A stretch of DNA of 64,000 nucleotides from Agrostemma githago (GCA_958450325.1 OY288245.1:66699441-66763440); one strand, 5' to 3'. Numbered from the stretch's first letter, positions 22,902 through 35,156 are shown. Numbers and translations: made by a program. Notes: a model not told the origin generated them from the letters alone.

Positions 22902-23561
22902 GGTTTTTTTTACGTTGTACCCTCCTATTTTTCCGTTCTCTACCATATACCCTCCTATTTTCTAAACCCCGACTTATACCCCTGTAGTTGATTAATTTCA
23001 TTAAACGTGACCTAATTACAATTATTATACTAAAAAACCCTAATTGATTTCCATCTCTGTCTTCTATGTTTTCTCTAATTCTAATTTTGAATGCATAATT
23101 TTTGATTTTTTTCCTTCATTTTATCATAATTCTTTCCCTCTTTATTTTAAATGCAGTATCAATACTTGGTTTGTTAATGTGATTAAATTAATTTCATTAG
23201 AAATCAGTAAAATATCATTATTTTAAGCTAAAGAATAAGTTGGGGAGAAAGTTGAGGAAAATCAATAAGGTAAAAAAGACTAAGAAGTTGATGTATAAAA
23301 TGAGGAAAATAGAGAAAATTAATGAAATGGAGGGAAAATTGGGGAAAATGAAGGGAATAGAAGTCAAGGTCGTCAAAACTGGTTATGTCATAGCCTAGAA
23401 TCACTGTCATGTCATCTAATTAACGGAGCATTAGACGGATAATTGTGATTAAGTCACGTTTTATGAAGTTAATCAACTACAGAGTTACTAGTGGGGTTTG
23501 GAAAATAGGAGCGGTACATAATAGAAAATGGAAAAATAGGAGGGTACAACGTAGAAAAACC
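22902..23561. mobile_element. 660-bp non-autonomous element with ~130-bp terminal inverted repeats
   Basis: The left end GGTTTTTTTTACGTTGTACC and the right end (reverse complement GGTTTTTCTACGTTGTACC) remain alignable for ~130 bp, through CCTCCTATTTTTCC, AAACCCC and TGTAGTTGATTAA. The interior is AT-rich with no gene. Long TIRs suggest a Mutator-like non-autonomous element, but no 9-bp target duplication can be read because both flanks are simple sequence (AAT on the left, AAC on the right). It sits precisely between the two non-LTR copies. Confidence 0.75.
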
Positions 23562-23574
23562 ACAACAACAACAA

Positions 23575-26120
23575 CATTGTTTGTGATGATGGAGTTGCTA
23601 GCTTTATTCTTTATGATAATTTAAAACCGCCCGCTCATTCTTCGTCATTTCGTGTTGTTATGAAGCCTGATGCGTTGGGTTGTTTAGATATGTCTTTTCT
23701 TGATTGCTAGTTGGTGAAGGGATTGCGCACTGTCAAGTCTAACCATCCTAGATGATGTCTTGGTTTTTTTTTAGGGTTTTTAAGGGTGTTCTTGGTGCGG
23801 TGGCTACCTTCCATAGTGATATATCCAGTTGGGTTACCTATTTTGCCTTTATGTATACTTAAGACCTTTTCCTCGAGAAGTAATCTTGAGTGTATGACCG
23901 TTGCCAAGAGTCAGCGTCATGAGGAGTGTATTATCAGTGTCATTCGTACTCATGCATGGTGGCAATGTACAACTTCTGCGAGAGACCTTAGCCCAGTAGA
24001 GTCCTTCTTTTAGTTTGAATAATGACCTAAACTTGAATGAGCTTAATTTTCGACAATGTTGAAGGAAGATTTGTGACGGTCACTACGCTGCCGTTGTCTG
24101 GGTGCTTTCTTATTTTTCTTCCGGTGTTGCTCCTTACAATATAATGTTAGTACTCTTGAGGTTTTAAAAGATAAGCACTACTCCTTCGTTCTGTCTTCCT
24201 TCTTGCCGCCTTTGCACGCTGCTCACCACACCCTCATTGCGTCCTTGGTCGTTGTGTTGATAATGATTAGGAGTTTTCCGCGTGGTATGTCATGTGGGCG
24301 GGATGATTTTCTTGCCCAACATCTTTTGGATTGTTTGAGGGTAGCTGCTATTGTTATTTCTGATGATTTGATCACCTCTATCGTTCGGGTGGTTAATTTT
24401 TCTTCAGGGCAAATGTCTGCAAGTTTTGGGTGAGTACATTACTAGTTCTCGACTCACCCCGCTTGTTAAATCTGATGGTGAGATTCGTCCTATTGATGTG
24501 GGCACGGTTTGGAGACGCCTTGTCTCTAAAGTTGGCATTGCTTTGATTGACATGTCGTTGAGTGGTTACTTTGATGGTTTGTAGTTCGGGATCGGTGATT
24601 CCGGTGGAGGAGAGGTTATTTTGTATGCTTTGAATCGATTTCTTGAGGCCCATGGTGACGATCGATGTGGGCCTTTCCATGCTTCTGGTGATTTCCAAAA
24701 TGTTTTCAACATGGCCGGTCGTGAATCATGTTACGCAAGGTCCATCGTCAATGCCATGTTCTTTCCCGTTGGGTAAAGTTTTGTTATTTTGGGTCTACCA
24801 GGCTGTACTGTAGTACGGGGAGCACGGCTTATGGTCTTTTCAGGGGGTCCAGCATGGTGACCATTTGGGTCATCCGCTTTTCGCTTTGGTCTTGCATCCT
24901 TTGATTTTTAAGATCCAGACTTTTGACTTGAGTTTGCAGGCTTGGTAGTTAGACAATGACACTATTGGTTGGGGATACCTTGGTTAGGGGTAAGGTTTTA
25001 GAGCTGATTATAGAAGATTAGAAGATGGTCCTCGATCAAGTCGTCACTTTAATGTTGGTAAAATCGAGGTTTTTTTGCCTAAAAAAGAGTCCAAGAGCAG
25101 GCTTCCCGCGTGGTGTTAAAGTCTTTGGTGGCCCCGTCATTGTGTGCCCTCTTTTCAGCAGTGAGCTTGTGGTGAGGAGAGTGACTAGGAGCATCGAGCT
25201 TATGGATTCTGTTGCTAGGATTGAGGATCCACAGTGCGAGTTTTTGTTGCTTCGTGCATGTACTAGTATTTCTAAACTTTATTTTGCTTTACGTACGTAC
25301 CTGCTCTCGACTTCTTTTGAGTTGGCCCAGTATTCTTTTGTCGTGGCACTACGTTCTAGCTTGAAACGCATTGTCACCACGTCCGAACCTTGTTTAGGTG
25401 ACTGCCAGTAGTGTCTTGCCACCATACCCTTTACTTTTGGAGGGCTTGGGTTGATGTTGTTGGGGATGTTTTGCACTATGCTTTTTTGGCTTCTTGCTTG
25501 CAGTCTGCTGAGTTGTAGGCTAAGTTCTTATGACTTTCGAGTGTCTTGGCTCTCGGACCTAGTTTTGATGCGGCTTTGTGTATGTTTAATGAGACTACCA
25601 ATTCTGACCTCTTGCGCAATCCTAATGAGATTGCTCCCCTAAACTTATGAAAAAATTGGCAAATAAATATTTCACGAAGGTTGCTGCTACAGTAGTTACA
25701 AATTTCCACTTGACTTCTCGACATATTACATTGTGGAAGACTCTGCAGGGGTGATCATACGTCTGATTAGCTACGTGTGGTTCATAATAATCCCGAGTTG
25801 GGGCAAACCATGAATAAGAGGAATCCCCAATGTGTGCTTAGTTATCGGCTAGGTATTCCTTTGTTCTCGATGCCTAGGCCATGTCCTACTTGTTCTCGAG
25901 TCTTTGATTGGGATATTTTTTAGGGTCATGATGTGTCGTGCATGCGTTGGTACCGTTAGACGTTGGTATTAAGTAGCGACATAACCTTGTTCCCGACACC
26001 CTATTGAATATCTGCTTTTGATTTGAGATTTCTAACGGTAAAAGGGGTGGATGTCAGTTTGATTGATGGGGATCACAAGCCCCTACGATTTGTTAATTTA
26101 TTCCTGGAATAAGGTAAATT
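23575..26120 (+). pseudogene. Non-LTR retrotransposon, degenerate copy 2 with reverse transcriptase region
   Basis: A decayed copy of the same family as 21906-22900. Readable reverse transcriptase pieces include SFPRGMSCGRDDFLAQHLLDC (~24265), LTPLVKSDGEIRPIDVGTVW (~24455) with RRLVSKVG, GGGEVILYALNRFLEAHG (~24605), then HGDHLGHPLFALVLHP (~24855), and DPQCEFLLLRACTSISKLY (~25225). The catalytic YLDD box is destroyed: around 24943-24960 the codons read W-stop-L-D-N-D. The C-terminal knuckle region also survives in broken form (CPTCSRVFDWDIF, ~25885). At least ten stops and frameshifts are present. Its 3' part (25640-25740) aligns with copy 1 at 22010-22110. Confidence 0.78.
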
Positions 26121-26174
26121 ATTTCATTAATGATTAGAGATTGAATAAGTGGACTTTTTTCTAGTTAGAATTTA

Positions 26175-27316
26175 GGGGGGTTTGGTTGAGGGGCTATAGG
26201 AAAGGGAAAGTGAATCAATCTCCTTCATTCTCTTTGTGGTTGTTTGTTTTAATTTTTTTTTCCATTTCCTTTTCCCCTTTGCATTCCATCCCAAGGCCCC
26301 ATACTATGGGTGTAAACGAGCCGAGTTGAGCGCGAGCCTGGGGCTGCTCGACTCGATCTAGAAAAGAAAAGGGGGAGTCTCGGCTCGAGCTCAAGCTCGT
26401 CGAGCTTCAAAAACAAAGGCTCGAGCTCGAGCTCGTTAACTCAACTCGTGGCTCGAGCTCGACTCGTGGCTCGGGAAAAGGCTCGACTCGCGGGCTCGAG
26501 TTGAGCTCGACTCGCATGATGGGTTGGGCTGGAGCTTAAGTGCTCAACTTATTTGAGTTTTTGACTAATGAAACGGAAATTAAATCAATACATTATTGAA
26601 ACGGAAATTTGACTTTTAACGAAATTTAAATGGTTTAGGGAACTAGGGTTAATTTGGTTTAGTAATATGTGTAAATTATGGTAACAACTAACAATATACG
26701 GGCAAAATTTTAAGGTAATATACTAATATAAGTAAATTATGATTTGATTTACGATTTACATTTTTTTTTTTTTTTTATGATTAACAGGCATATTTGTTTT
26801 AGGTAGCGGAAAGAAACTCTAGCTTTAAAATAGTATCGAGCCGCTCGCGAGCTATTCGAGCCGAGCCAGGTCTTGCTCGGCTCGACTCATAAATGATCCG
26901 AGTCGAGCTCATACGAGTCGAGCTTTGACCGAGCTTTGACCGAGCCGATCTCGAGCTGCTCGCGAGCTGTCTCGGCTCATTTACACCCCTACCCCATACT
27001 CCTCTAATTTCATTCCCCCACCCCCAAGAGTTTGGATTTTGATTCCCTCACCCACCGCCCCAACTCATCACCCACCACCCTAAAACCACCACTCCGGCAC
27101 CACTACTAATGTCACCACCACCACCACCACCATCACCAATCTCGTCACTATCGCCACCCTAAGATCGTCACCACCTTGTCATTTCTATTCCCTATAATTT
27201 CTAAACAAACAACAAGGAAAATCTAAGCTAATCTCTTTGATTTTCTTTCCTTTACCTTGTTTCCCATGTTTATTCCCTTTCTCTTTCCCTTTCTCGTGTT
27301 TTAACCAAATGTCCCC
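26175..27316. mobile_element. Tourist-like (PIF/Harbinger) MITE, interrupted
   Basis: The ends GGGGGGTTTGGTTGAGG and AACCAAATGTCCCC form imperfect inverted repeats and are flanked by TTA on both sides (26172-26174 and 27317-27319), the target duplication of PIF/Harbinger elements. Without the insertion at 26306-26991 the element is about 450 bp. Its arms carry inverted pyrimidine/purine-rich sequence (e.g. TTTCCTTTTCCCC and repeated CCACCACC). No gene. Confidence 0.7.
26306..26991. mobile_element. hAT-like MITE nested in the Tourist-like element, rich in GAGCTCGAG
   Basis: The ends GGGTGTAAACGAGCCGAG and CTCGGCTCATTTACACCC are inverted repeats. The sequence CCCCATACT flanks both sides (26297-26305 and 26992-27000), consistent with an 8-bp (plus one chance base) target duplication of hAT type. 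The subterminal parts are saturated with GAGCTCGAG/CTCGACTCG motifs (26320-26530 and 26838-26980), with an AT-rich centre (26560-26830). No coding capacity. Confidence 0.75.
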
Positions 27317-27687
27317 TTAATTTTTATAATTAGAGTTTGAGTGGCTTATGATTGGGTTGTCAGTGGGAAGACCGCGAATAGTTGTGGGTAAACCGACGAT
27401 GGAGAGAAGGACAAGGCCTGATGAAGGTTGGCTAGGCGTCGTAGTTTGGTGGCTAACTTGGTGTCGTGGTCGGCATCTGGGCTAACCATGGTTGTTGTCA
27501 AAGAGGACGAAGGGATGATGGTGTCACACCATAATAGGTCGGAGGAGGGGGTGGGAATTTTTTTATTTATTTTTCTCAAACTGAACCAGGAAGAAAGAAA
27601 TGAGAAGGACAAAGAATGGAATATGCGTGTACAACGTAGTATTATGATTTAGCATGTCCCTAAGTATAGCCTAGATTTTACATGACA

Positions 27688-27840
27688 ATTAAGGCACTGT
27701 TCTTTTGGACTTCAATTCAGTTCAATTTAGCCCTATGAGATTTATTTTGCCTCATCTACTCCAATCAATTTCAATATAGTTCAACTCACTCAACCTCAGT
27801 TCAATTTAGTTCAATTTGATCGAAAAGAACATGTCTTAGA
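27688..27840. repeat. Small MITE-like inverted repeat rich in TTCAATTCAG
   Basis: GCACTGTTCTTTTGGACTTC at the left and its imperfect complement (TCGAAAAGAACATGTC) at the right bracket ~150 bp rich in TTCAATT(C/T)AG. The borders and target duplication are ambiguous. 27317-27687 otherwise holds no gene. Confidence 0.45.
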
Positions 27841-28002
27841 CCGGACCGTGTATTAGAGGCCTAGACTACTAGAGGGCTGCACAACTAGTATGGTGATTGC
27901 AAAAGGGAAATCTCATAAACAAGTCGCCTCCTCTCCCTCCCTCCCTCTTTCCCCATACGCACTCACTCCTCCCTCCTTGCATCTCCATCCGATCTCTATC
28001 TA

Positions 28003-28005
28003 CAT

Positions 28006-28075
<70 letters not shown>
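28003..28075. repeat. (CA)n(TA)n microsatellite upstream of the PCFS4-like gene
   Basis: A CA run (about 28003-28020) passes into ~27 TA repeats ending at 28075, some 310 bp upstream of the ATG, after a CT-rich stretch (27925-27995). The location suggests promoter or 5' UTR, so length changes could affect expression (inference). Confidence 0.9.
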
Positions 28076-28079
<4 letters not shown>

Positions 28080-28385
28080 GCTCCTCTGAAGTTATAATTT
28101 AGTATTAGGGTTTTCAATTTCGGCAATTTCCCTAATTCATCAACATCCCTTGTAAACCGTTTAGATTAGATTCACCAATTCTTAAGATTGTAATTCGTAT
28201 ATTTACGCCATCGTCTCTGCAATCTTTGTAATTTTTATTTATGGTTTTCTCGCAAAGCATTCAATCTTGTACTACTTGTAATAATAAACATGATAGTTTT
28301 CTTCATGTACTTTAATTATTAATCTAGGTTAGGGTTTTGATTTCTTTTGTTTTCCCCCCAATTAGACTTGTAATCAATACTGTTG

Positions 28386-31300
28386 ATGGAGAGTTCTCGC
28401 CGACCTCCGTTCGATCGTTCAATCAACAGCTTAAAGAAGCCCAGGATTTCAGCCGAAGATCCTCGAAGACCACCGCCAGCGAGTAATAACAGTAATTTGA
28501 CGACAACCCGGTTTCGGAATAATCAGAATGAGGGCATGGGCGAGGTTCGAGGCGCGATACAGCAGTTTCAACAGTACCAGGAGCTGGTTAATCAGTATAA
28601 GACCGCATTGGCTGAGCTTACCTTTAATTCCAAGCCTATTATCACCAATTTGACTATTATTGCCGGAGAGAATTTGCAGGCGGCGCGTGCCATCGCCGCC
28701 ACCATCTGTACTCATATCATTGAGGTGAAATCCTCGGCCTAACTATCAATCAAAGTCTTTTTAGTTGCTAACGTAGCTTTATGTTTGTTGTTGTTGTTGT
28801 TGTTGTTGTTGTATACTGGTGTTCTTTTCTAATTATGCAGCAATGGTATATAGGGTTTATCTTGATATAATCTTGATATGTACAGAAGGTGATTCTAATG
28901 AGTAGTTGTTTTTCATGGCTCTTTTTGCTATTGTAAACAAAGAAAATTTGTGATTATGAATCAGAAGTAACTTTTTGAAACAAGTGCAGTGTTTGTTTAG
29001 TTACCGCTGTTTTCAGATATTCTGATCATATTACAAAGCTGATGATGCATATATTCATGAATTACACTCATGTCCCCATTGTGCTTTGGTAGCATATATT
29101 GTATGGCCAAGCTGTGAGTCCTAATTATGCCCTGAGATTCAGCATATTACGTCAACTAAATGATATTGTTCTTAAAGAAATATCAATGTGTTTTCAACTT
29201 CCCATAGCCGGAACTTATCTTTCTCACTTCAGCAAACTTGGATGTGAGCAAAAATTTGTCCTGAGATTCAGCATATTACGTCAACTAAATGATATTGTTC
29301 TTAAAGAAATATCAATGTGTTTTCAACTTCCCATAGCCGAAACTTATCTTTCTCACTTCAGCAAACTTGGATGTGAGCAAAAATTTGTCACGTGAGACCA
29401 AGCTTCTATCTTTTGCAATTTGTATCTAACGAAGCATATGTGGGCATCTTCCATCACATCTTTTATTGCATTTTATGAATGATTGGAAATAGGACATTGC
29501 ATAGTAATACCCTGTAAACAAGGTCTCAATACAAGCTATGGTTTGCTGGATGTTTTCCTACTATATTGTCGTGAAATGTTAATAATATCATTTGTCTTCT
29601 ACGAGTTTGTAAGCTTTATTATGGTAAATGTATAATCAACCGTTTATCCTTCATGTTGAAGAGGGCAAAGCACTCTCTTCAGAATGATGATATCTAATAT
29701 CTTGCATCTAGCTAGTGTATACAGGATGTAATATCTGCGATGTCTAAGATCTTGTATCTAGTGCTGTTTATTATGATGATAACTTAACAAGCAACATTAT
29801 CGTTGAAGTTGTGTATCTGGCATCCCTCATACAGAGCAGTTTATCATGCCACTGTGTATGAAGGAATTGTTGACACTTTGCAGTCAACATTGGTTTTATT
29901 TCTGCTGATAGACATGGGTTTATCTCATCCTTGCTTGAATGCAGCACAAATTAAAGCCTCTGATTGTGTAGATTGTGGAGAATGTATTTCACGTCGGATG
30001 TTTCTTCACTGAAATTTTCTCTTCATTTAGATTTTTAAAGCGTGTATCGTACGACATCTGGAAGGAACGGTCACTTGGAATGTGTCTATGCTCTTTAGAC
30101 TGACAGGGGCATCTCTGTGCATCTGTGATGTATGAACCCTTAGCAAGTTACAGTAGCTGTTTATGCAAGGTTCGTCATAGTTAACACAATTAAATGACAA
30201 ACTGAGTGACCTATAAATCACTAATCCAAAGACAAGAGTAACACTATCTGTTGCATGTTCATTATTAATTCTACTGCTGCTAGATAGGATCAGTGTCATA
30301 GTGTTTCAGGGTGTGGAATTTGTTCAAGGTTCTGTTTGAGAAAATGTCTTAAACTGCACGTGCATGTATCTATGATTGGTTCTTGATGGCTGATCCTTAT
30401 CTTGTTAAGCTTTGCCTAGTGTTCTTGAGTTATTTTCATCCCTTCGTTTCATGAAATTTGATGAGCGCTGGCTTCTAATACGATCTTAGCATTTTCTCTG
30501 CAGGTTCCTAGTGAGCAAAAGCTGCCATCACTCTATCTTCTTGATAGTATTGTCAAAAATATTGGTAGAGATTACATCAAGTTTTTTGCAACCAGACTAC
30601 CTGAGGTCAGAATTTTCATTTCTTGCTCTCTCTTTCGCTTAACAGTATGTTTGTGTTGATGCTATGTGACTCTAATCTTGACACTTTTGTAGTCCTTCAA
30701 AATTCCAGACATGTTTTTGAAAATAAGTTTATAATGGTATGAGTTACAACTTAAAAGTGCCCTGTCTTCCAATTGTCTGGCTATTATGCCAAAGAATGGA
30801 TGTTATGTTGTCAGCGTTGCCTGTATTTTGGTGTTTGATAGTTATATATAAAGCTTATATCGCATTCGTTTGAACTTTGAAGTTTGGGTTCTATTGCTTC
30901 TCAATTGAGAAGAGTAGTAAGGTACACGCGTCACCTGTTACTGCATAGAAAATGAGACGGTTTTTTCTGATAAAGCAATTTCTTGAAACACTTTCTCTTA
31001 TGCCACCTAACAATTTGGTTGGGATCCTCTAGGTATTCTGCAAGGCTTATAGACAAGTTGACCCCCCAATCCATTCTAGTATGCGACATCTGTTTGGAAC
31101 TTGGAAAGGTGTATTCCCTCCTCAGCAACTGCAGATTATTGAGATGGAGTTGGGATTTTCGACTGCTGTCAATGGGTCATCATCTGGATCTGTCGCATCG
31201 AAGACTGATTCACAAACCCAACGTCAGTCCCACAGTATCCACGTGAATCCAAAGTATTTGCAGGCTAGGCAACGGCTTCAGCAGGAAAGTCCGGTAAGCT

Positions 31301-34300
31301 ATATGACTTGATACTGGTTTGCATGTTTTTGTAAATTTGTGATTTAGCCTTACATGGTGGCTCATATTGTTTTGTATAAATCAGATGGGGATGCCTTTAT
31401 TTGTACTATGTGAGCTGTCTCATGACATAGAACAACAAAGTCGTACCAAAAATAAAAGGATGCTTTGCAGTTAACTTTCACATTGGTCTTTTTGGTCCTT
31501 GAGCAATTGAAATACTCCCTTTATTGGAAAATATTCATCTTAGAATTAGCTGACTAATCATTGAAAAACACATTAAGTTTCAATTTTGATCTTTAGCTGT
31601 TACCCATTGTTTCTATAACCACTTGTTACTATAAGCTAATTTCATTAGTGTTAATTTTTGTATATTTTCCGGAAAACAAAGTGGTCACAAGTAAAAAGAA
31701 AGGAGGTGAGGGTCACGGACAGAAATAGGATGAAATAACATGATATAGAAGTCAATCTCAATGTTCCTTTTAACTTGATAGAAATCCGAAACTCAACTAA
31801 TTGTTTCTAGTTTTCTGTTTTGCACTCTGTTAATGTCTGAACCAGCCTCCAAAACATCTGATTCTGTCACGAAGTAGGCTGTTATTTCTTTAGCTTATTT
31901 AATGGGTTCCTCATTTTCATTGATCTCAATATTTTCACTTTGCCATGATGAGATGATCAATATATGCGGAAGATTATATGTGCTGGCTTAGTTTTAAACT
32001 AAGGCGCGCCTCGTGTAAGGCACTAGCATAAATGCCTTGGTGCTTTTTTAGGTCCGCCTTTTAGACAAGGCTAATTTGATGAGGCTCGCTAGTATGTACT
32101 TTTCGTATCTTTTTCATCTAGAACTTTAATTATGCCATTTCTTTTCCCCATTATTTATTATTTTTATTTCATTGAATGTCAGCCAACTTAAGTTCTCTTA
32201 AAAAGGGTATTGTTGCCCAAAATTTTATTTGGGGTGTACCAATTTGTCACTAAAAATATGCTGCCAAGCGCCCAATAGGCGTGTGCCTTTTCCTTGCACC
32301 CTGTCACCTTGGCTCCTTAGCACTTCACTGTGCGTTGCACCCCTATAAATTAAGTGCTGGTGGCTGTAACCGTTCACTGGTGCATAGGTGACTAGCTGCA
32401 TTTAGAAATACTTGATTTAAATATATTTTACACCCTCTAATGGCATTTTCTTCCTTTTGCATCAACTCATGCAGCCTAAAGTAATTGATATCAGCGGGAT
32501 TGATGTCGGATCTTCTGAAGATGGGGAAAGGCCAAATAGAACCAGCCTACAAAAGCCGCGAGGTTCAGGATCTGGAAACTATGAATTTTCATTAGGCGTC
32601 AAAAGATCTCTCAGCACTTCTGTTAGTAAATCAATCGGACAAGGAAATGAAAAACAATGGCTTGGTGCTAGCGGAGGGGTGGACGAGACTTTTTCTACCC
32701 AAAGAAATGGACATGATGCCAAACGTGCGATTTCAAATTACAAAAGTACAAAAGCAGCAAGTACTGATGTTCCGTTACTTCAGAATCCTTCAAGAAGCAG
32801 CCTAGAGACATCTAAAAGCTGGAAGAACTCTGAAGAAGAGGAGTTTAGGTGGGATGATTTGGGCAATAAGATATCTGATCCTGGTGTGTTAGATAAATCG
32901 GTACGTCATTAGGTTCTGTTTGTCATTCCCGAGTATATATATATTTTTAAATTTAGTTGTTGTGTCACTAACTACCAATATATCATCTTAATCCTTTTCT
33001 CCAGAGTCAATTGTTAGTGCCAGGCATGAATACTTTTATTTGCTTTGGGTCGGTTATGGAGTGTTAGCATATCTGCATTGCTTTGCATAGCAATTGACCA
33101 GGTGAACTCATAAAAGTGTCTATTTGCAGGAATTTGGTAGTCGTCATGCTAAATTGCAAACTCAAACTGAAGTCAGATACAACATGGAGAGTCCTACTGA
33201 ACCAAAAGATGCCCCTTTCGCTCAACCAAGGTCCAATAGTCCTTTGTTGCAGCAAGCAGGCACTCATTCAGTGACAGGTTTATCAAATTTTGGTGTTCCA
33301 GCTACTTCTACCTCAGGTGCCAAAGCTTCTGTGGGAATACATTACCCAACAGGAAAAACAGTGGGGGCCCGACGTCCATCTTCTGCTATTTCTAAAAGGG
33401 ATCCTCGTCAAAGCCTTATTGAAAAAGATCTTTTGAAATCTCAATCCTTAATTCAGTCTAATCTTAGAGCAGCATCAATTTCTGGGCAGCCAAACATGGG
33501 GCTGCGTGATTTATCAAGTGGAAATCAGAATCCACAATCAGGATATCTGCAAAAAATACAATCACAGACTCCACAAAACCCGTCGTCTGATGAAACACAT
33601 TATGTTCCATCATCACTAGAATTGTCAGATCCAGAGGCTAAGCTCACTGGCATTGTTCAGAAAGCTCAGCAGGTCCTGGGTTCATCTCGTAGCCATGTGG
33701 CTTCACCAGTCAGTTTGAATCCTCTCCTTGGAGATTCAAGTGAACAGTCGAATGTGAGCAACTTGCTGGCTGCTGTTATGAAAAGTGGGTTAATCACTGG
33801 CGGGCCCATTTCAGGAGGTGTCCAATCTTCAGCAACAAATTCACTGCCTTTCAAGGGTGCCTCAATATTATCAGGTTCTCATGACTCACCTGGTCCCTCA
33901 GCGCCTGAGGGAAAAGTGGACAAGCGACTGGCCTCATCTGGTTCTTCGAACTCTTTGCCACCTGTGACCTGCACATCAGCTCAAATTTCCAAAAAGGCGA
34001 AGGTAAGTGGTGACTCTAATCCACTCTCAATTTTAAGTACATTGATATCAAAGGGCTTGATATCTGCACCAAAAACTGAAGAAACAGCTCCTGTCAGTGT
34101 CCTGTGTGATGGTCGGCTTTCAGAGCAAAAGCCTATCGTTACTACGAATGCCAATGTTACATTACCTCCAATTCTCAAAAGCTCTGAAGCTCTCCCTACA
34201 TTAACTAATGATGAGACGACATCGTCTGAATCTGCTGAAAAGTCATCTAGCATCGTCGTTCCTAGCAGAAAACCTGAAGGTGAAGATCTCATTGGATTTG

Positions 34301-35156
34301 AATTTAAGCCACCTGTGCTACGAAAGTTTCATTCAGCTGTAATTGACAGACTTTCGGGAGACCTTATCCACAGATGCAATGTGTGTGGTCTTTCTTTTAA
34401 TTTGCAAGAAAGGCTTGCCAAACATTCAGAATGGCATGCTTTCAAACGTTCAAGGGAGAACTGCACAAATCCACCATCAAGAAGATGGTATTCCAATACT
34501 AAGGACTGGATAGATAGCAATGCGGGTTTCCCATTTGGGTATAATTTCACCTGCCTCTCTGAAGAGTCGAGCAGGACAGGGGAAAACAATGAGAAAATGG
34601 TTCCTGCAGATGAAAGTCAATGTGTGTGTCTTTTGTGTGGTGAGCTTTTTGAGGATTTCTATAGTCAAGAGAGGGATAAATGGATGTTCAAAGGGGCAGT
34701 TTACATCCCTAATATGACGGGAAACACTGAGACCGGACCATCCTATGAAAGTGGTATGCATAATATGATTGTGCATTGTAACTGTATGTCGGATGATTCA
34801 CTACGGGAGTTGGGACTCTTCAGCGGCATTAAAGTGGTAAGTTTCTATGCAGCATTATATACAAGCTCTTAATTTTGCCATTAGTTAACGATTCCAGGAA
34901 TAGAAAATTACATCTTTCTTAGCAGACTTCACCATTGTGAAGTCTTTATATTTGTTTTATCTGTGTGCATGACGGTTCATAATTACTTAATTAACGCACT
35001 CTTGTTTGAGTCTTAAAGTTGCCCTGATTACTTAACAAAGTGGGCTTGCAGACTTTTTGTGGTTTTCCTATGATAGTGTATCCAAATGTATTTGTGGTTT
35101 TCCTATGATATATGGTTAATTTTGCACGTTTTGCTCTGCAGGAGAAGAACACTTGA
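28386..35156 (+). CDS. PCFS4: PCFS4-like pre-mRNA cleavage and polyadenylation factor (Pcf11 homolog), 949 aa
   Basis: Six exons in consistent phase: 28386-28724, 30504-30605, 31033-31293, 32475-32900, 33130-34836, 35142-35156. Residues ~68-190 form a CID, the RNA polymerase II CTD-binding domain of Pcf11: YKTALAELTFNSKPIITNLT, then LPSLYLLDSIVKNIGRDYI, then VFCKAYRQVDPPIHSSMRHL. A long S/P/Q-rich middle (~195-770) follows, disordered by composition. The C-terminus has a C2H2 finger (C792-x2-C795...H808-x3-H812) and a second Cys pair (C876, C879) with later HNMIVHCNC, as in plant PCFS proteins. Arabidopsis PCFS4 acts in 3'-end processing in the nucleus and affects FCA alternative polyadenylation and flowering. 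The symbol is by family resemblance; a PCFS paralog is possible. The last coding exon adds only EKNT. Retaining its intron would instead give VSFYAALYTSS. Confidence 0.9.
29132..29389. repeat. Recent 129-bp tandem duplication in intron 1 of the PCFS4-like gene
   Basis: Two units (29132-29260 and 29261-29389) start CTGAGATTCAGCATATTACG and end AAAATTTGTC. By eye they differ at one base (CCGG against CCGA). Each unit is 129 bp, a multiple of three, so an open frame runs through both (LRFSILRQLNDIV...). The rest of intron 1 (28725-30503) holds a (TTG)n microsatellite at 28788-28812 and nothing else recognisable. Confidence 0.95.

Noticed and set aside
29099..29395. 98-codon ORF in PCFS4-like intron 1 as a separate gene
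   Set aside because: It is the open frame through a recent tandem duplication, with no splice signals or family match; retained only as a finding.
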